Below the pieces are notes generated by a model. That model searched no databases. It saw only the letters and a list, made by a program, of their open reading frames with translations, and was not told the origin of the DNA. A program made the position numbers and the translations under genes. Of a DNA stretch of 23,604 nt, positions 1 through 6,528 are shown piece after piece; position 1 is the first letter of the stretch; the number at the start of each line of letters is the position of its first letter. This DNA comes from a virus: positions 1 through 23,604 of IMG/VR virus record IMGVR_UViG_3300037069_000697; one strand, written 5' to 3'.

Positions 1-552
1 GAGAACCCTAATACCTATGAAGAAGTCTACGTGTCTGGACACCCCCACTTAATGTCAACTATAGTAACCCAAGGATGGACCACCGGTAAAATGGTGGTCT
101 CGATAATGACACGTATTAGACCTTGTACGTCTGAGGAGCTGGATGATAAGGACAAAAGTCTATTCTGTCTCCTAGCAGGTGGTATTCCTATGGTTAAGAC
201 CTATGAGACAACTCCGGTTTCAGCAACAATACAACCAGGCTCCTCAGGATCGGCTGTTTATAACAACGATGGCCAAGTGTCCTCTGTGATCTTTGCAGGA
301 CGCGGAGACCTTGCATATGGACTGAGCGTACCTCACGAGTATGTATTAGAGTTTCTCACTACTGAACATAAGAATCTGCCAGCTAAGTCACCCGAATTAG
401 AGGTTTCAGCCCTAGGTGGTGACAGTGAGTCACACCAGAGTATGTCTGAGGCTATTCACACAGCCTGTAAAAGCTCTGAAACTCCTGGCCAAAAGAAACT
501 TTGTGCTCAATTTGAGTCCGAGCTTAAGTACACGCTCATGGGTGCAAAATGA
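1..552 (+). CDS. Trypsin-like serine protease, C-terminal part (5' end outside window)
   Basis: The frame is open from base 1, so the true start lies upstream; the GTG at 31 is internal. The catalytic serine motif is clear: GSSGSAV with the Ser codon at 244-246, the equivalent of G-N-S-G-G in S1 proteases. It follows a GHP...TQGWTTGK stretch typical of the strands before the serine loop of trypsin/HtrA-type folds. The His and Asp of the triad must lie left of the window. After the core there is a roughly 65-residue hydrophilic tail with two Cys. The stop overlaps the ATG of the next small gene (ATGA), so the two are probably co-translated. Role unknown: a virion maturation protease or an exported, host-derived protease are both possible. 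Confidence 0.75.
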   Translation, partial: ENPNTYEEVYVSGHPHLMSTIVTQGWTTGKMVVSIMTRIRPCTSEELDDKDKSLFCLLAGGIPMVKTYETTPVSATIQPGSSGSAVYNNDGQVSSVIFAGRGDLAYGLSVPHEYVLEFLTTEHKNLPAKSPELEVSALGGDSESHQSMSEAIHTACKSSETPGQKKLCAQFESELKYTLMGAK

Positions 553-656
553 ATAACTTAATAGGTGGAGCACTTCTTGTGTTTTTTGGTATGTTTGTAG
601 CGGCAGCTACAGGTATTGCCGTAATGTTAGCAGTTATTTTATCAGTACTGGACTAA
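549..656 (+). CDS. 35-residue single-span membrane peptide
   Basis: A short reading frame begins in an ATGA overlap with the protease stop, so translation is probably coupled. There is no separate Shine-Dalgarno sequence. The product starts MNNLIGGALLVFFGMF and is almost entirely hydrophobic (Gly/Ala/Val/Leu/Ile), ending ILSVLD: one transmembrane helix of about 25-28 residues. It could be a membrane partner or anchor for the protease, or a holin-like or superinfection peptide. No family is recognised. The tight overlap and clean hydrophobic profile are the reasons to call it. Confidence 0.5.
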   Translation: MNNLIGGALLVFFGMFVAAATGIAVMLAVILSVLD

Positions 657-660
657 ATAT

Positions 661-864
661 ATGGGTACGGGACATTGGCGACATTGTAGTTGTTTAGATA
701 TGGATATAGAGATTGAACGTATTAGGTATGTAAGCGTAAACTATGTAGTCGTCAACGTTGCTTACTTGAATAGGAACTGGCAGAACGGTAACTTCCTTAT
801 TATGAGGGAGAAAAATGTCAAGATTTATAAAAAAGACTGGACAAATTGGTCCAGAGTGTGTTAG
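661..864 (+). CDS. Hypothetical protein, doubtful
   Basis: A 67-codon frame starts 4 bases after the membrane peptide. No Shine-Dalgarno sequence precedes its ATG. The product is Trp/Tyr/Asn-rich with no recognisable motif. Its end overlaps, in another frame, the better-initiated 32-codon frame at 815-913. It may be a chance ORF in a leader region. Bases 730-735 and 760-765 (GTAAGC/GCTTAC) form a weak inverted repeat within it. Confidence 0.2.
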   Translation: MGTGHWRHCSCLDMDIEIERIRYVSVNYVVVNVAYLNRNWQNGNFLIMREKNVKIYKKDWTNWSRVC

Positions 865-913
865 GGTTATAAACGTAGGCAGGGAGAATCTAGACCCTGA
901 TAACGTCTGCTAA
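815..913 (+). CDS. 32-residue hypothetical peptide overlapping a structured RNA
   Basis: The ATG at 815 is preceded by a good Shine-Dalgarno (GAGGGAG, about 4 bases away). The product begins MSRFIKKTGQIGPECVRVI and ends with Cys. The second half of the frame runs through the 5' strand and first hairpins of the RNA-like fold at 871-985. It could therefore be a leader peptide whose translation changes the RNA fold, or a chance ORF. No family recognised. Confidence 0.25.
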   Translation: MSRFIKKTGQIGPECVRVINVGRENLDPDNVC

Positions 914-985
914 TGCGGCGAAGTACTTCGTTCGATTCGGAGACCTGGCGAATACGTCGGGTTAGTTAAATGGCCTACGTTTTTT
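871..985 (+). ncRNA. Structured RNA candidate 1, cloverleaf-like with a T-arm-like hairpin
   Basis: A perfect 10-bp closing helix pairs AAACGTAGGC (871-880) with GCCTACGTTT (973-982) and runs straight into six T (980-985). Inside, four hairpins can form in series. They are 881-884/895-898 (AGGG/CCCT); 904-910/915-920 (CGTC-GC/GC-GGCG, bulged T908, loop TAAT); 926-930/938-942 (CTTCG/CGGAG); and 944-947/958-961. The third has a seven-base loop TTCGATT, exactly the size and sequence of a tRNA T-loop. A normal tRNA is not supported: no D-loop GG, no U33-type anticodon loop, and no paired 7-bp acceptor flanking the T-arm. A tRNA mimic such as a bacterial Y-RNA-like molecule is one possibility (inference). 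Confidence 0.5.
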
Positions 986-999
986 GAAAATTGAATATT

Positions 1000-1222
1000 T
1001 AGGCAGCGGCGTGGAAAGCAGTGGCTGGCTAGTTCTGTAGGCGAATGCCTCGACCAGATCACTGGAGACACGCACTTTTAGGAAAAGCTATGAGAGGTGG
1101 CAAGCCACGGTTCCCCGCCCTTAGCCATAGGGGAGAGTCTGTGTGAATCGGACCTTAATCGGGCCAGCATCAAATCTGGTCTCTCATAAGTAGGAGTAGC
1201 GACCTACCTGCCTACACTTTTT
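1000..1222 (+). ncRNA. Structured RNA candidate 2, multibranched fold
   Basis: Bases 1000-1006 (TAGGCAG) pair with 1208-1214 (CTGCCTA), followed by five T (1218-1222). Between them lie compatible helices. Domain A: 1009-1013/1069-1073 (GCGTG/CACGC), 1019-1023/1060-1064 (CAGTG/CACTG), 1025-1028/1054-1057 (CTGG/CCAG), and 1039-1042/1047-1050 with a GAAT loop. Then 1075-1079/1083-1087 (CTTTT/AAAAG). Domain B: 1089-1096/1181-1188 (TATGAGAG/CTCTCATA) enclosing 1097-1100/1105-1108, 1113-1116/1130-1133 and 1164-1167/1176-1179. Finally 1190-1194/1203-1207 (GTAGG/CCTAC). So many nested, mutually compatible helices in 223 coding-free bases argue for a real RNA. RNase P, tmRNA and 6S signatures were looked for and not found. 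It ends just before the lipoprotein gene's SD, so it could be a stand-alone RNA or a 5' regulatory leader. Confidence 0.55.
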
Positions 1223-1237
1223 GAAATAGGAGAGTTT

Positions 1238-1492
1238 ATGAAGCTTGCATATTTATTATTGCTAACCTTAGTCACCGCCGGTTGTGTAGGAGCTTCTCCG
1301 CCCATTTCCGCAAAATACCACTTTGGTGAGAGAGTTTCCTATCAATCCAATTTCTATGGTAGATGTGTCGGACGTATAGACGAGTGTTACGGGTACGATG
1401 AATTTTCTTATGTTGTGGTAGGAAAATGCTCCTTCAGCGGAAATAAGATTATCAGAAGCCAAATCAGAGAGAACGATTTAACTAAGGAATAG
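1238..1492 (+). CDS. Small lipoprotein with SH3/KOW-like body
   Basis: The start at 1238 is fixed by a strong Shine-Dalgarno AGGAGAG (1228-1234). The 84-residue product has a short Lys start, a hydrophobic segment LAYLLLLTLV and TAGC as a lipobox (Cys16), so it should be lipidated and membrane-anchored. The mature part (FGERVSYQSNFYGRCVG...) resembles small SH3/KOW-type barrels seen in phage proteins; this is a weak family resemblance. Cys pairs may form disulfides. It converges on the endolysin gene with a 15-bp 3' overlap. An outer-membrane spanin subunit or a superinfection-exclusion lipoprotein are both possible. Its opposite orientation to the lysis genes favours an independently expressed moron. 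Confidence 0.65.
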   Translation: MKLAYLLLLTLVTAGCVGASPPISAKYHFGERVSYQSNFYGRCVGRIDECYGYDEFSYVVVGKCSFSGNKIIRSQIRENDLTKE

Positions 1493-1909
1493 TTCAGCTT
1501 CGGCAGCTCTACGTTTAACTAGAGCCTCTACTACACTACCGCCAGCGTGGTCCCATTTAGCAAACTCACCAGCTGCATCGGAGTAATTCCCGGCATTCAG
1601 AAGCTTAAGCAGTGTACTGTGTTCAAGACTTCCAGCGCCTAAGTTGAATACAAAATCAACTAACGCACTAAATTGGTTGTCATTAAGTAACACCTTAACC
1701 TGAGACATTACAGCCGATTCAGCTGCTACGAGATCCTGCTCTAGTAACTGCTCAGCAGCTTCAGCCGTAATCTTATTTCCTACCTGCATTCTATCGCTTT
1801 TGTGACCGTAACCCACAGTAGCAAACCCCGCCACATCTCTATACACGGTGAGCCTTAGTCCCTCAGACTGCTTAACTAAATCTAATCCTACTTGATTGAT
1901 CTTACGCAT
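1478..1909 (-). CDS. Endolysin, GH24 T4-type lysozyme
   Basis: A 143-residue muramidase that cleaves the glycan backbone of peptidoglycan at lysis. The catalytic Glu-Asp-Thr set is visible at E16 (SEG), D25 (YRD) and T31 (TVGYGH), with the same +9 and +6 spacing as E11, D20 and T26 of T4 lysozyme. The later FNLGAGSLEHSTLLKLLN motif and the AKWDHAGG...VKRRAAEAELF end are standard for the family. There is no N-terminal signal or SAR helix, so it should depend on a holin. It is the last gene of the minus-strand late block, starting 3 bases after the fibre gene stop without a visible SD, so it is probably translationally coupled. Confidence 0.95.
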   Translation of the reverse strand: MRKINQVGLDLVKQSEGLRLTVYRDVAGFATVGYGHKSDRMQVGNKITAEAAEQLLEQDLVAAESAVMSQVKVLLNDNQFSALVDFVFNLGAGSLEHSTLLKLLNAGNYSDAAGEFAKWDHAGGSVVEALVKRRAAEAELFLS

Positions 1910-1912
1910 TTA

Positions 1913-3895
1913 TTAGGTTTCAATGACGTGATAAGTGAAGGTATAGGCGGTAGCCGTTGTTCCGGCAGCTGCAAAATTGATGGTAAAAGTTGTGGTACTA
2001 CTAGTCACATACGCTCCGACCACTAAGGCGGCATTGGCATTAGTGGGGGTCAATACGACTACAGGGGCAGTTGCATATGATGTATTGAATGTGACAATTA
2101 ACTGAGCACCAGAGGCAATACCCGTACCCGCAACGGTGATGCTGATATTACCAGCCGTATCCGTACAACGAGTAAGTGTTCTGGACGCAGTGCTACCAGC
2201 ACCGGTCTGTAACGCACTAGTCGGCGCCGTAGTTTGTTGAGAGGTTACATGCCCGTTCTTGATTGTTAGGAGACTATGCGCATTTTGAGTAGAGCCGGCA
2301 CCGATCATTGTAGCGCCTTGTGGAAACAATGGGAAGGGAGACTGAGTTACTGTACTGATGATGTCGCCACCTGTGCTCAGTTTTGACACGTTCTGAAGGG
2401 CCACAATACCAGATCCGGTAATTGAGTTGGTAGCGGTGGTATTTAAACCAACGTTTCCAATCGATACAAATCCGGTATTAGCACTAGATGGAGTGACGAC
2501 GCATGCCACAGACCCTGAGCTGATTGTGCTGGCCGCTAGATACACCATGGCGAGGTTGTCGCTTACTGTAATTTGTCCTGTGATTTGACCGTTTGTAACG
2601 CTGAATGTACCACCTGTAGCTGAGGCCCCATCCACCGTTAACGATGGTGCAGTTGCAGCGTTGTTATTTTGGACAGTGGGGGTCGCGCCGGCTAGATATA
2701 AGTTACCAGCCGACTGAAGTATTACAGGGCTAGCTGCACTGCTGTTAAAATAATCAGTGTCCCTTGAGGTGATAGTAGATTTCGTACCTGCGCTGGTCCC
2801 GGTGTTTGTCATCACCAGTGCGGAGGCATTACCACTACTCACATAACAATCATTAATTTCTAGTCGTTGGAATGTAGTGCCGCCAAAAGTAATTCCGGCG
2901 CTAGCGCCCGATGATATGACAATGCTTTTAAGAGATACGATGTTAGAGGCAGCAACAAAGTTACCTCCACCAGACACACCCGTAAGGTTGATAGTGACCG
3001 TCCCAATAAGTAGTACAGAATCACTTCGTCTAGGTGAGAACCCTTGAACTGTCACACCCTGTTGCGACAGTGTAAGATTTTCATTATATCCAGTATTTGT
3101 GCTAGACGGACTAACGTTGACTATGACCTGATTGTAATATGCGGCAATCGCATTAGCGGCATTGATACCCGCCTGTATAGTCTTTAGAGGTTTGTATAAG
3201 GTGCCTGGGTTAGAATCATTACCTGTGTCTTGAGAGACATAGATAACTTTTGCTGTAATAGCAGTTCCAGCTGCATTTCCATTTAATTTTTGAATCGCGG
3301 TTAAAATACTGTCTGTGGATGCGACTGTACCCGCACCACTTGTATACCCCGTCAAGACTTTAGCGATAACAGGGGCGTTAGTAAGTGTAGTTGCATTCCC
3401 TACTGACGTAATGTCTCCGGTAAGGTTAGCGTTGATGGTGACATTGCCTGCCGTCAAGCCCGAGGCGGTACCACTGATATTGGTGCCCACTAAAGTAGTT
3501 GGTGTCCCTAAGTTTGGGGTAACAAGGGTAGGACTTGTGTCCATAACGAATGTAGAGCCTGTACCTGTTTGAGAAGCTACTGCGGTGGCGTTGCCCGCTG
3601 AGGTAATAGGGCCTGTCAAATTAGCGTTCGTAATCACAGTTGCTGCAGAGGCACCAGGTCCAGAGGCTGTAACTCCACCTGTTAAAGAGGTGATGTAGCT
3701 ACCAGCAGGCTGTTTGGCACTAAATGCGGCGTGATCTGTGGCGCTTAATGCACCGGGTTGTGAGTCTGAGGCAACTTGAATTGTTAAGTTAGGAGTTGTT
3801 CCGCCTGAGCTAGATAGTGGACTAGAGGCGGTGACAGTAGTCACTGTGCCTCCACCGCCGCCGGATACTACGGGATACTTGGTGTATTGGCTCAT
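1913..3895 (-). CDS. Tail fibre / adhesin with beta-helix domain
   Basis: A 660-residue Ser/Thr/Gly/Ala-rich virion protein. Residues 1-40 resemble the N-termini of other fibre genes here (MSQYTKYPVV compare MSQSYTWPPV), likely a virion attachment tag. Residues 90-170 hold an imperfect repeat (ANLTGPITSAGNAT, ANLTGDITSVGNAT) around a TSPTLVTPNLGTPT motif common in phage fibres. From about residue 216 the VIYVSQDTGNDSNPGT...KTIQAGINAA segment is the typical start of a pectate-lyase-like right-handed beta-helix, which continues to about residue 560. The last 90 residues form a beta-rich tip. It probably binds, or has enzymatic action on, the host surface. The SD (GGGAG) lies in the end of the preceding gene, one base upstream of the junction. 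Confidence 0.8.
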   Translation of the reverse strand: MSQYTKYPVVSGGGGGTVTTVTASSPLSSSGGTTPNLTIQVASDSQPGALSATDHAAFSAKQPAGSYITSLTGGVTASGPGASAATVITNANLTGPITSAGNATAVASQTGTGSTFVMDTSPTLVTPNLGTPTTLVGTNISGTASGLTAGNVTINANLTGDITSVGNATTLTNAPVIAKVLTGYTSGAGTVASTDSILTAIQKLNGNAAGTAITAKVIYVSQDTGNDSNPGTLYKPLKTIQAGINAANAIAAYYNQVIVNVSPSSTNTGYNENLTLSQQGVTVQGFSPRRSDSVLLIGTVTINLTGVSGGGNFVAASNIVSLKSIVISSGASAGITFGGTTFQRLEINDCYVSSGNASALVMTNTGTSAGTKSTITSRDTDYFNSSAASPVILQSAGNLYLAGATPTVQNNNAATAPSLTVDGASATGGTFSVTNGQITGQITVSDNLAMVYLAASTISSGSVACVVTPSSANTGFVSIGNVGLNTTATNSITGSGIVALQNVSKLSTGGDIISTVTQSPFPLFPQGATMIGAGSTQNAHSLLTIKNGHVTSQQTTAPTSALQTGAGSTASRTLTRCTDTAGNISITVAGTGIASGAQLIVTFNTSYATAPVVVLTPTNANAALVVGAYVTSSTTTFTINFAAAGTTATAYTFTYHVIET

Positions 3896-3896
3896 C

Positions 3897-4265
3897 TTAG
3901 ACTCCCTTTGCTACGATATAAGCATCTAAAGTACCGGTGCCGCTGGATGCTGTGTAAACAACTTTGATGTATTGGGCAGACATTTGATTCAGGTCAATAT
4001 AGGCGTCATCTGCGGATCCAGTCGCAGTGATTGCAGGGTTTAGAGGTAAACTAACCCAGTTGCCGACTACCTGTACGCTGCCAAATATGTCTACCAAGTG
4101 GTTTGAAGATATTTGAACATCAAACGTCCCTACAGGACTGCCGGTCCAATGTAATTGTATGCCTATATTATCCTGGTTTTTGATCTCAAGTACCTGACTA
4201 GTGATATTTGTCGACATATCTCCAGAAGTGATCACATGCACTGCAGGTAGTAGATTGTACGCCAT
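3897..4265 (-). CDS. Small beta-sandwich structural protein (paralogue A)
   Basis: A 122-residue all-beta protein with no signal peptide or membrane segment. It aligns along its length with the product of 7002-7385, sharing I-N-DN-Q near residues 28-35, GTFDVQISS, GNWVSLPL, the I-LNQM turn and YTASSGTGTLDA. The product of 4654-4890 is a shorter relative. Such small proteins sit among fibre genes in many phages and are likely virion-associated, but no specific function is known. It is packed between holin and fibre genes with gaps of 1-3 bases, so it belongs to the same transcript. Confidence 0.65.
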   Translation of the reverse strand: MAYNLLPAVHVITSGDMSTNITSQVLEIKNQDNIGIQLHWTGSPVGTFDVQISSNHLVDIFGSVQVVGNWVSLPLNPAITATGSADDAYIDLNQMSAQYIKVVYTASSGTGTLDAYIVAKGV

Positions 4266-4268
4266 AAA

Positions 4269-4652
4269 TTAATTATCCTTCTGATTGCTAGATCCAAGTT
4301 TAGATATCAGGGAGTCAAAAATGTTAGTTCCACTGAGTTCATTTAAATTTTCCATTACGCTCTTAAGCTCAACCATACCAAGCATCCCAGAGACGATCTT
4401 AAGTGCTGGGACTTCGTCTGACATCAAGTAGTGCTCAGATAAGAAAGTCATGCCAATTGCTACTTCATAGATGAATAATTTAGAGATTGAGCGTCTCAAC
4501 TGAGCACTGGTGATAGGCTCACCGCGTTTACGTGCGGCAAGAACGCCTGAGATTAAGTCCACTACGACTAAAGCTAAAACTGTGGCAAGAGTAGTTTGTA
4601 TAGGTGCAAACACCGCTAGCAACGACACTACAACTGCCTCGAAGTACTTCAT
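4269..4652 (-). CDS. Holin (phage_holin_4-like)
   Basis: A 127-residue membrane protein. The core VLALVVVDLISGVLAARKRG followed by SAQLRRSISKLFIYEVA matches the phage_holin_4 (toxin secretion/lysis holin) family: hydrophobic helices, a conserved D-x-x-x-G-x-x-A turn, then a basic amphipathic stretch and another hydrophobic segment around LFIYEVAIGMTF. It should form the membrane lesion that releases the lysozyme. The start at 4652 (MKYFEAV) is chosen because GGAG lies 6 bases upstream, in the tail of the preceding gene. A longer frame from 4670 (MLSESDMKYF) exists but has no SD. The holin and endolysin genes are separated by two virion genes, which is unusual. Confidence 0.85.
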   Translation of the reverse strand: MKYFEAVVVSLLAVFAPIQTTLATVLALVVVDLISGVLAARKRGEPITSAQLRRSISKLFIYEVAIGMTFLSEHYLMSDEVPALKIVSGMLGMVELKSVMENLNELSGTNIFDSLISKLGSSNQKDN

Positions 4653-4653
4653 A

Positions 4654-4890
4654 TCAGACTCCGAAAGCATTCATCGTAACCGTTATAGTGGAGGATCCAT
4701 GTACAGAGTTATTGTTATACCCAGCATTGTTAAGATCATTTGATGCCTGTACTTGAACCGTTCCAGCAGCAGTTACGTCGCCGAATACTGCTTGGAAGGA
4801 TGCCGAAACGAGTTGGTCCGATTGAATCGCTTTACCACTCTGGCTAGATGTGTCTACCGCACTTAAAACTATTGCATTAACTTTGTTCAT
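4654..4890 (-). CDS. Internally shortened beta-sandwich paralogue (C)
   Basis: A 78-residue product. Its first two thirds match paralogues A and B up to the GTVQVQASND strand. Its last dozen residues (SSTITVTMNAFGV) match their C-terminal GTGTLDAYIVAKGV strand. The middle of about 40 residues, including the G-W-x-L and LNQ segments, is missing, with no frameshift in between. It starts in an ATGA overlap with the Gly-rich gene and ends with the SD for the holin gene, so it may be kept as a translational link even if the protein is a minimal domain. Confidence 0.6.
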   Translation of the reverse strand: MNKVNAIVLSAVDTSSQSGKAIQSDQLVSASFQAVFGDVTAAGTVQVQASNDLNNAGYNNNSVHGSSTITVTMNAFGV

Positions 4891-5606
4891 TGATAAAATT
4901 CCTCGACTATGATGATTCCAGATCCGCCAGCTCCACCATTACCGCCTTGAGTACCTGCAGCGCCGGAAGTTCCACCGACCCCAACCGTGTATGAATAAGT
5001 TGTGAGGGGGTTTGGTATAATCGCACTAATATATCCAGCAGCGCCACCACCAGCTGCAGCATACCCAGATACGTCAATTTGTAGTCCGCCGCCAGCGCCA
5101 CCGCATCCGTTGAGACCCGAGCTGCCGTCTCCACCATACTCTCCCGGAAGCCCTAAACCTCCGAAAGTATTGTTTCCGCCAGCTCCTGCCACACCCGAGG
5201 TACTTGGGACGCCCCCTTGAGAGGCACTAGATCCACCACCATTACCACCGGTAAGAGCTAGCCCTAGAGCGGATCCTAAAGAGGCCGTTCCCCCGGCGCC
5301 GCCTGGGGCGGGCATAGATGGAGCTCCTAGCCCTTGATTAGCGACTAACAGACTAGTGCCGAATAAACTTGCTGTTCCATCTCCACCCGCACTGCCAGTA
5401 CCAGACGCTCCGCCGCCAGCTCCACCACCACCGCCACCAGTCATAGTGACCTTGAGATATAAAGGGGCTGGAGAAGTGGGGGTTGTATAGGTGCCGGACC
5501 CTGATAGGAAAGATTGAACTGTAGGTGCCGTAAAGGAGCCTGCTCCACCAGTGTTAACAGCGTCAAAATTACCTGTAAAGGGGTTTAGAACGTATTGGAT
5601 AGCCAT
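4887..5606 (-). CDS. Glycine-rich phage adhesin / receptor-binding protein
   Basis: A 239-residue protein. It opens with MAIQYVLNPFTGNFDAV, a common N-terminus of phage tail-tip proteins. A strand YLKVTMTGGGGGGAGGG then leads into about 160 residues dominated by Gly runs (GGAGG, GGNGGG, GGDG) and closes with TVGVGGTSGAAGTQGG...GSGIIIVEEF. This framing by two beta strands is the Gly-rich domain of phage adhesins, which are thought to pack as polyglycine-II helices with receptor-contacting loops. Start and stop overlap both neighbours by 1-4 bases (TAATG, ATGA), indicating coupled translation. Receptor binding is inferred. Confidence 0.75.
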   Translation of the reverse strand: MAIQYVLNPFTGNFDAVNTGGAGSFTAPTVQSFLSGSGTYTTPTSPAPLYLKVTMTGGGGGGAGGGASGTGSAGGDGTASLFGTSLLVANQGLGAPSMPAPGGAGGTASLGSALGLALTGGNGGGSSASQGGVPSTSGVAGAGGNNTFGGLGLPGEYGGDGSSGLNGCGGAGGGLQIDVSGYAAAGGGAAGYISAIIPNPLTTYSYTVGVGGTSGAAGTQGGNGGAGGSGIIIVEEFYQ

Positions 5607-6526
5607 TAGCTTGCTACCACACTTGTTAAGTTGCCGGATGTGTAGGTCAGGGTTAAAGTTTTAACTGTTGTCCCAGCGAGTTTATAAACAGCTGTAGCTA
5701 TGTCTGAGCCTGAATAGGTAAGGTCTATCTCATCATATGCTGTTGGAACTAAGGATCCTGATAACCTAGATAATTCAGTCGTTTGATTTGCAGAAGTAGC
5801 AAGTCCTGTCGTATTTGTAACGATTGATGCTAGAGAAGTGTTTGCGGTGGCTTGGTTAGCGGAAGTCGAGGCACCGGTGGGCAGGGCACTCGAGTCAATA
5901 ACTGCGTGTAAATTAGTGCCAGTAGGCTGGATGACAGTGACTGTACCGCTTACAGGTTGTGTGGTCTGGAAAAATGTTCCTGTAACAGCCAAAGGGGAGG
6001 TAAGCTTGCTATCTATTGAAGCTAAATGCCCGCCGCTTTCTAAAGCAAGAGCTGAAGTATTTAAGTTTGTACCAGCGTTTGCTACGAAACTCGTGTTGCC
6101 TATCGAACCTCCTGCTTGGAAGGGGGCACCAAGGGTAGTATTGATGGTGCTTAACTTAGTGTCCATCGATGCTAGATGTCCGCCAGTCTCCTGAGCGGCA
6201 TTGCTTGGTAGCGGCAAAGACGCCGCACTGATCGGTACTATCTCATCTGAGGCTAGCACTACTGGTAAGGAGGAGGCTGAGAGTTTTTGACCTAAGGTAA
6301 TGGCTGTACCACTTACTTCAGTCAAGTTGACGTTAGTGGTGGAGGCTGGATCTGAGGCTGTTAGAAGACTACCATCACTGGTGGTCTGTAACGGCTCTTG
6401 TGCGCCTAAAGGGTTTTGTCCGGCTACCAAGGTTGAAGAGGTAGCTGAGGGAGATTGTCCGTTTGTAGCGACTGAAGGGTTAGTTGCTGTTACTGAGACT
6501 GGAGGCCATGTGTATGACTGGCTCAT
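5606..6526 (-). CDS. Tail fibre protein with repeated coiled-coil segments
   Basis: A 306-residue Ser/Thr/Ala-rich protein. Repeats are visible: ETGGHLASMDTKLSTINTTL (residues 113-132) and ESGGHLASIDSKLTSPL (163-179), then ASTSANQATANTSLASI (219-235) and ATSANQTTELSRL (243-255). The (S/A)NQ-xx-xxxSLAxI pattern is typical of trimeric fibre shafts. The C-terminal DEIDLTYSGSDIATAVYKL...TLTYTSGNL domain looks like a small beta cap. The N-terminal MSQSYTWPPV resembles that of the 660-residue fibre. Its ribosome-binding region lies in the last codons of the HNH gene, 2 bases away. Confidence 0.7.
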   Translation of the reverse strand: MSQSYTWPPVSVTATNPSVATNGQSPSATSSTLVAGQNPLGAQEPLQTTSDGSLLTASDPASTTNVNLTEVSGTAITLGQKLSASSLPVVLASDEIVPISAASLPLPSNAAQETGGHLASMDTKLSTINTTLGAPFQAGGSIGNTSFVANAGTNLNTSALALESGGHLASIDSKLTSPLAVTGTFFQTTQPVSGTVTVIQPTGTNLHAVIDSSALPTGASTSANQATANTSLASIVTNTTGLATSANQTTELSRLSGSLVPTAYDEIDLTYSGSDIATAVYKLAGTTVKTLTLTYTSGNLTSVVAS

Positions 6527-6528
6527 TG

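Noticed and set aside
879-950. A tRNA gene around the TTCGATT loop
   Set aside because: The flanking 7-base acceptor pairs only partly (one or two mismatches), the D-loop lacks GG and the anticodon loop lacks U33; kept only as a tRNA-like RNA.
4653-4670. Dual-start holin/antiholin (MLSESD extension)
   Set aside because: The longer start has no SD, whereas the start at 4652 has GGAG at ideal spacing.
5002-5220. Pro-rich plus-strand frame opposite the Gly-rich adhesin
   Set aside because: It is the complement of Gly codons (Pro runs), a classic shadow with no ribosome site.
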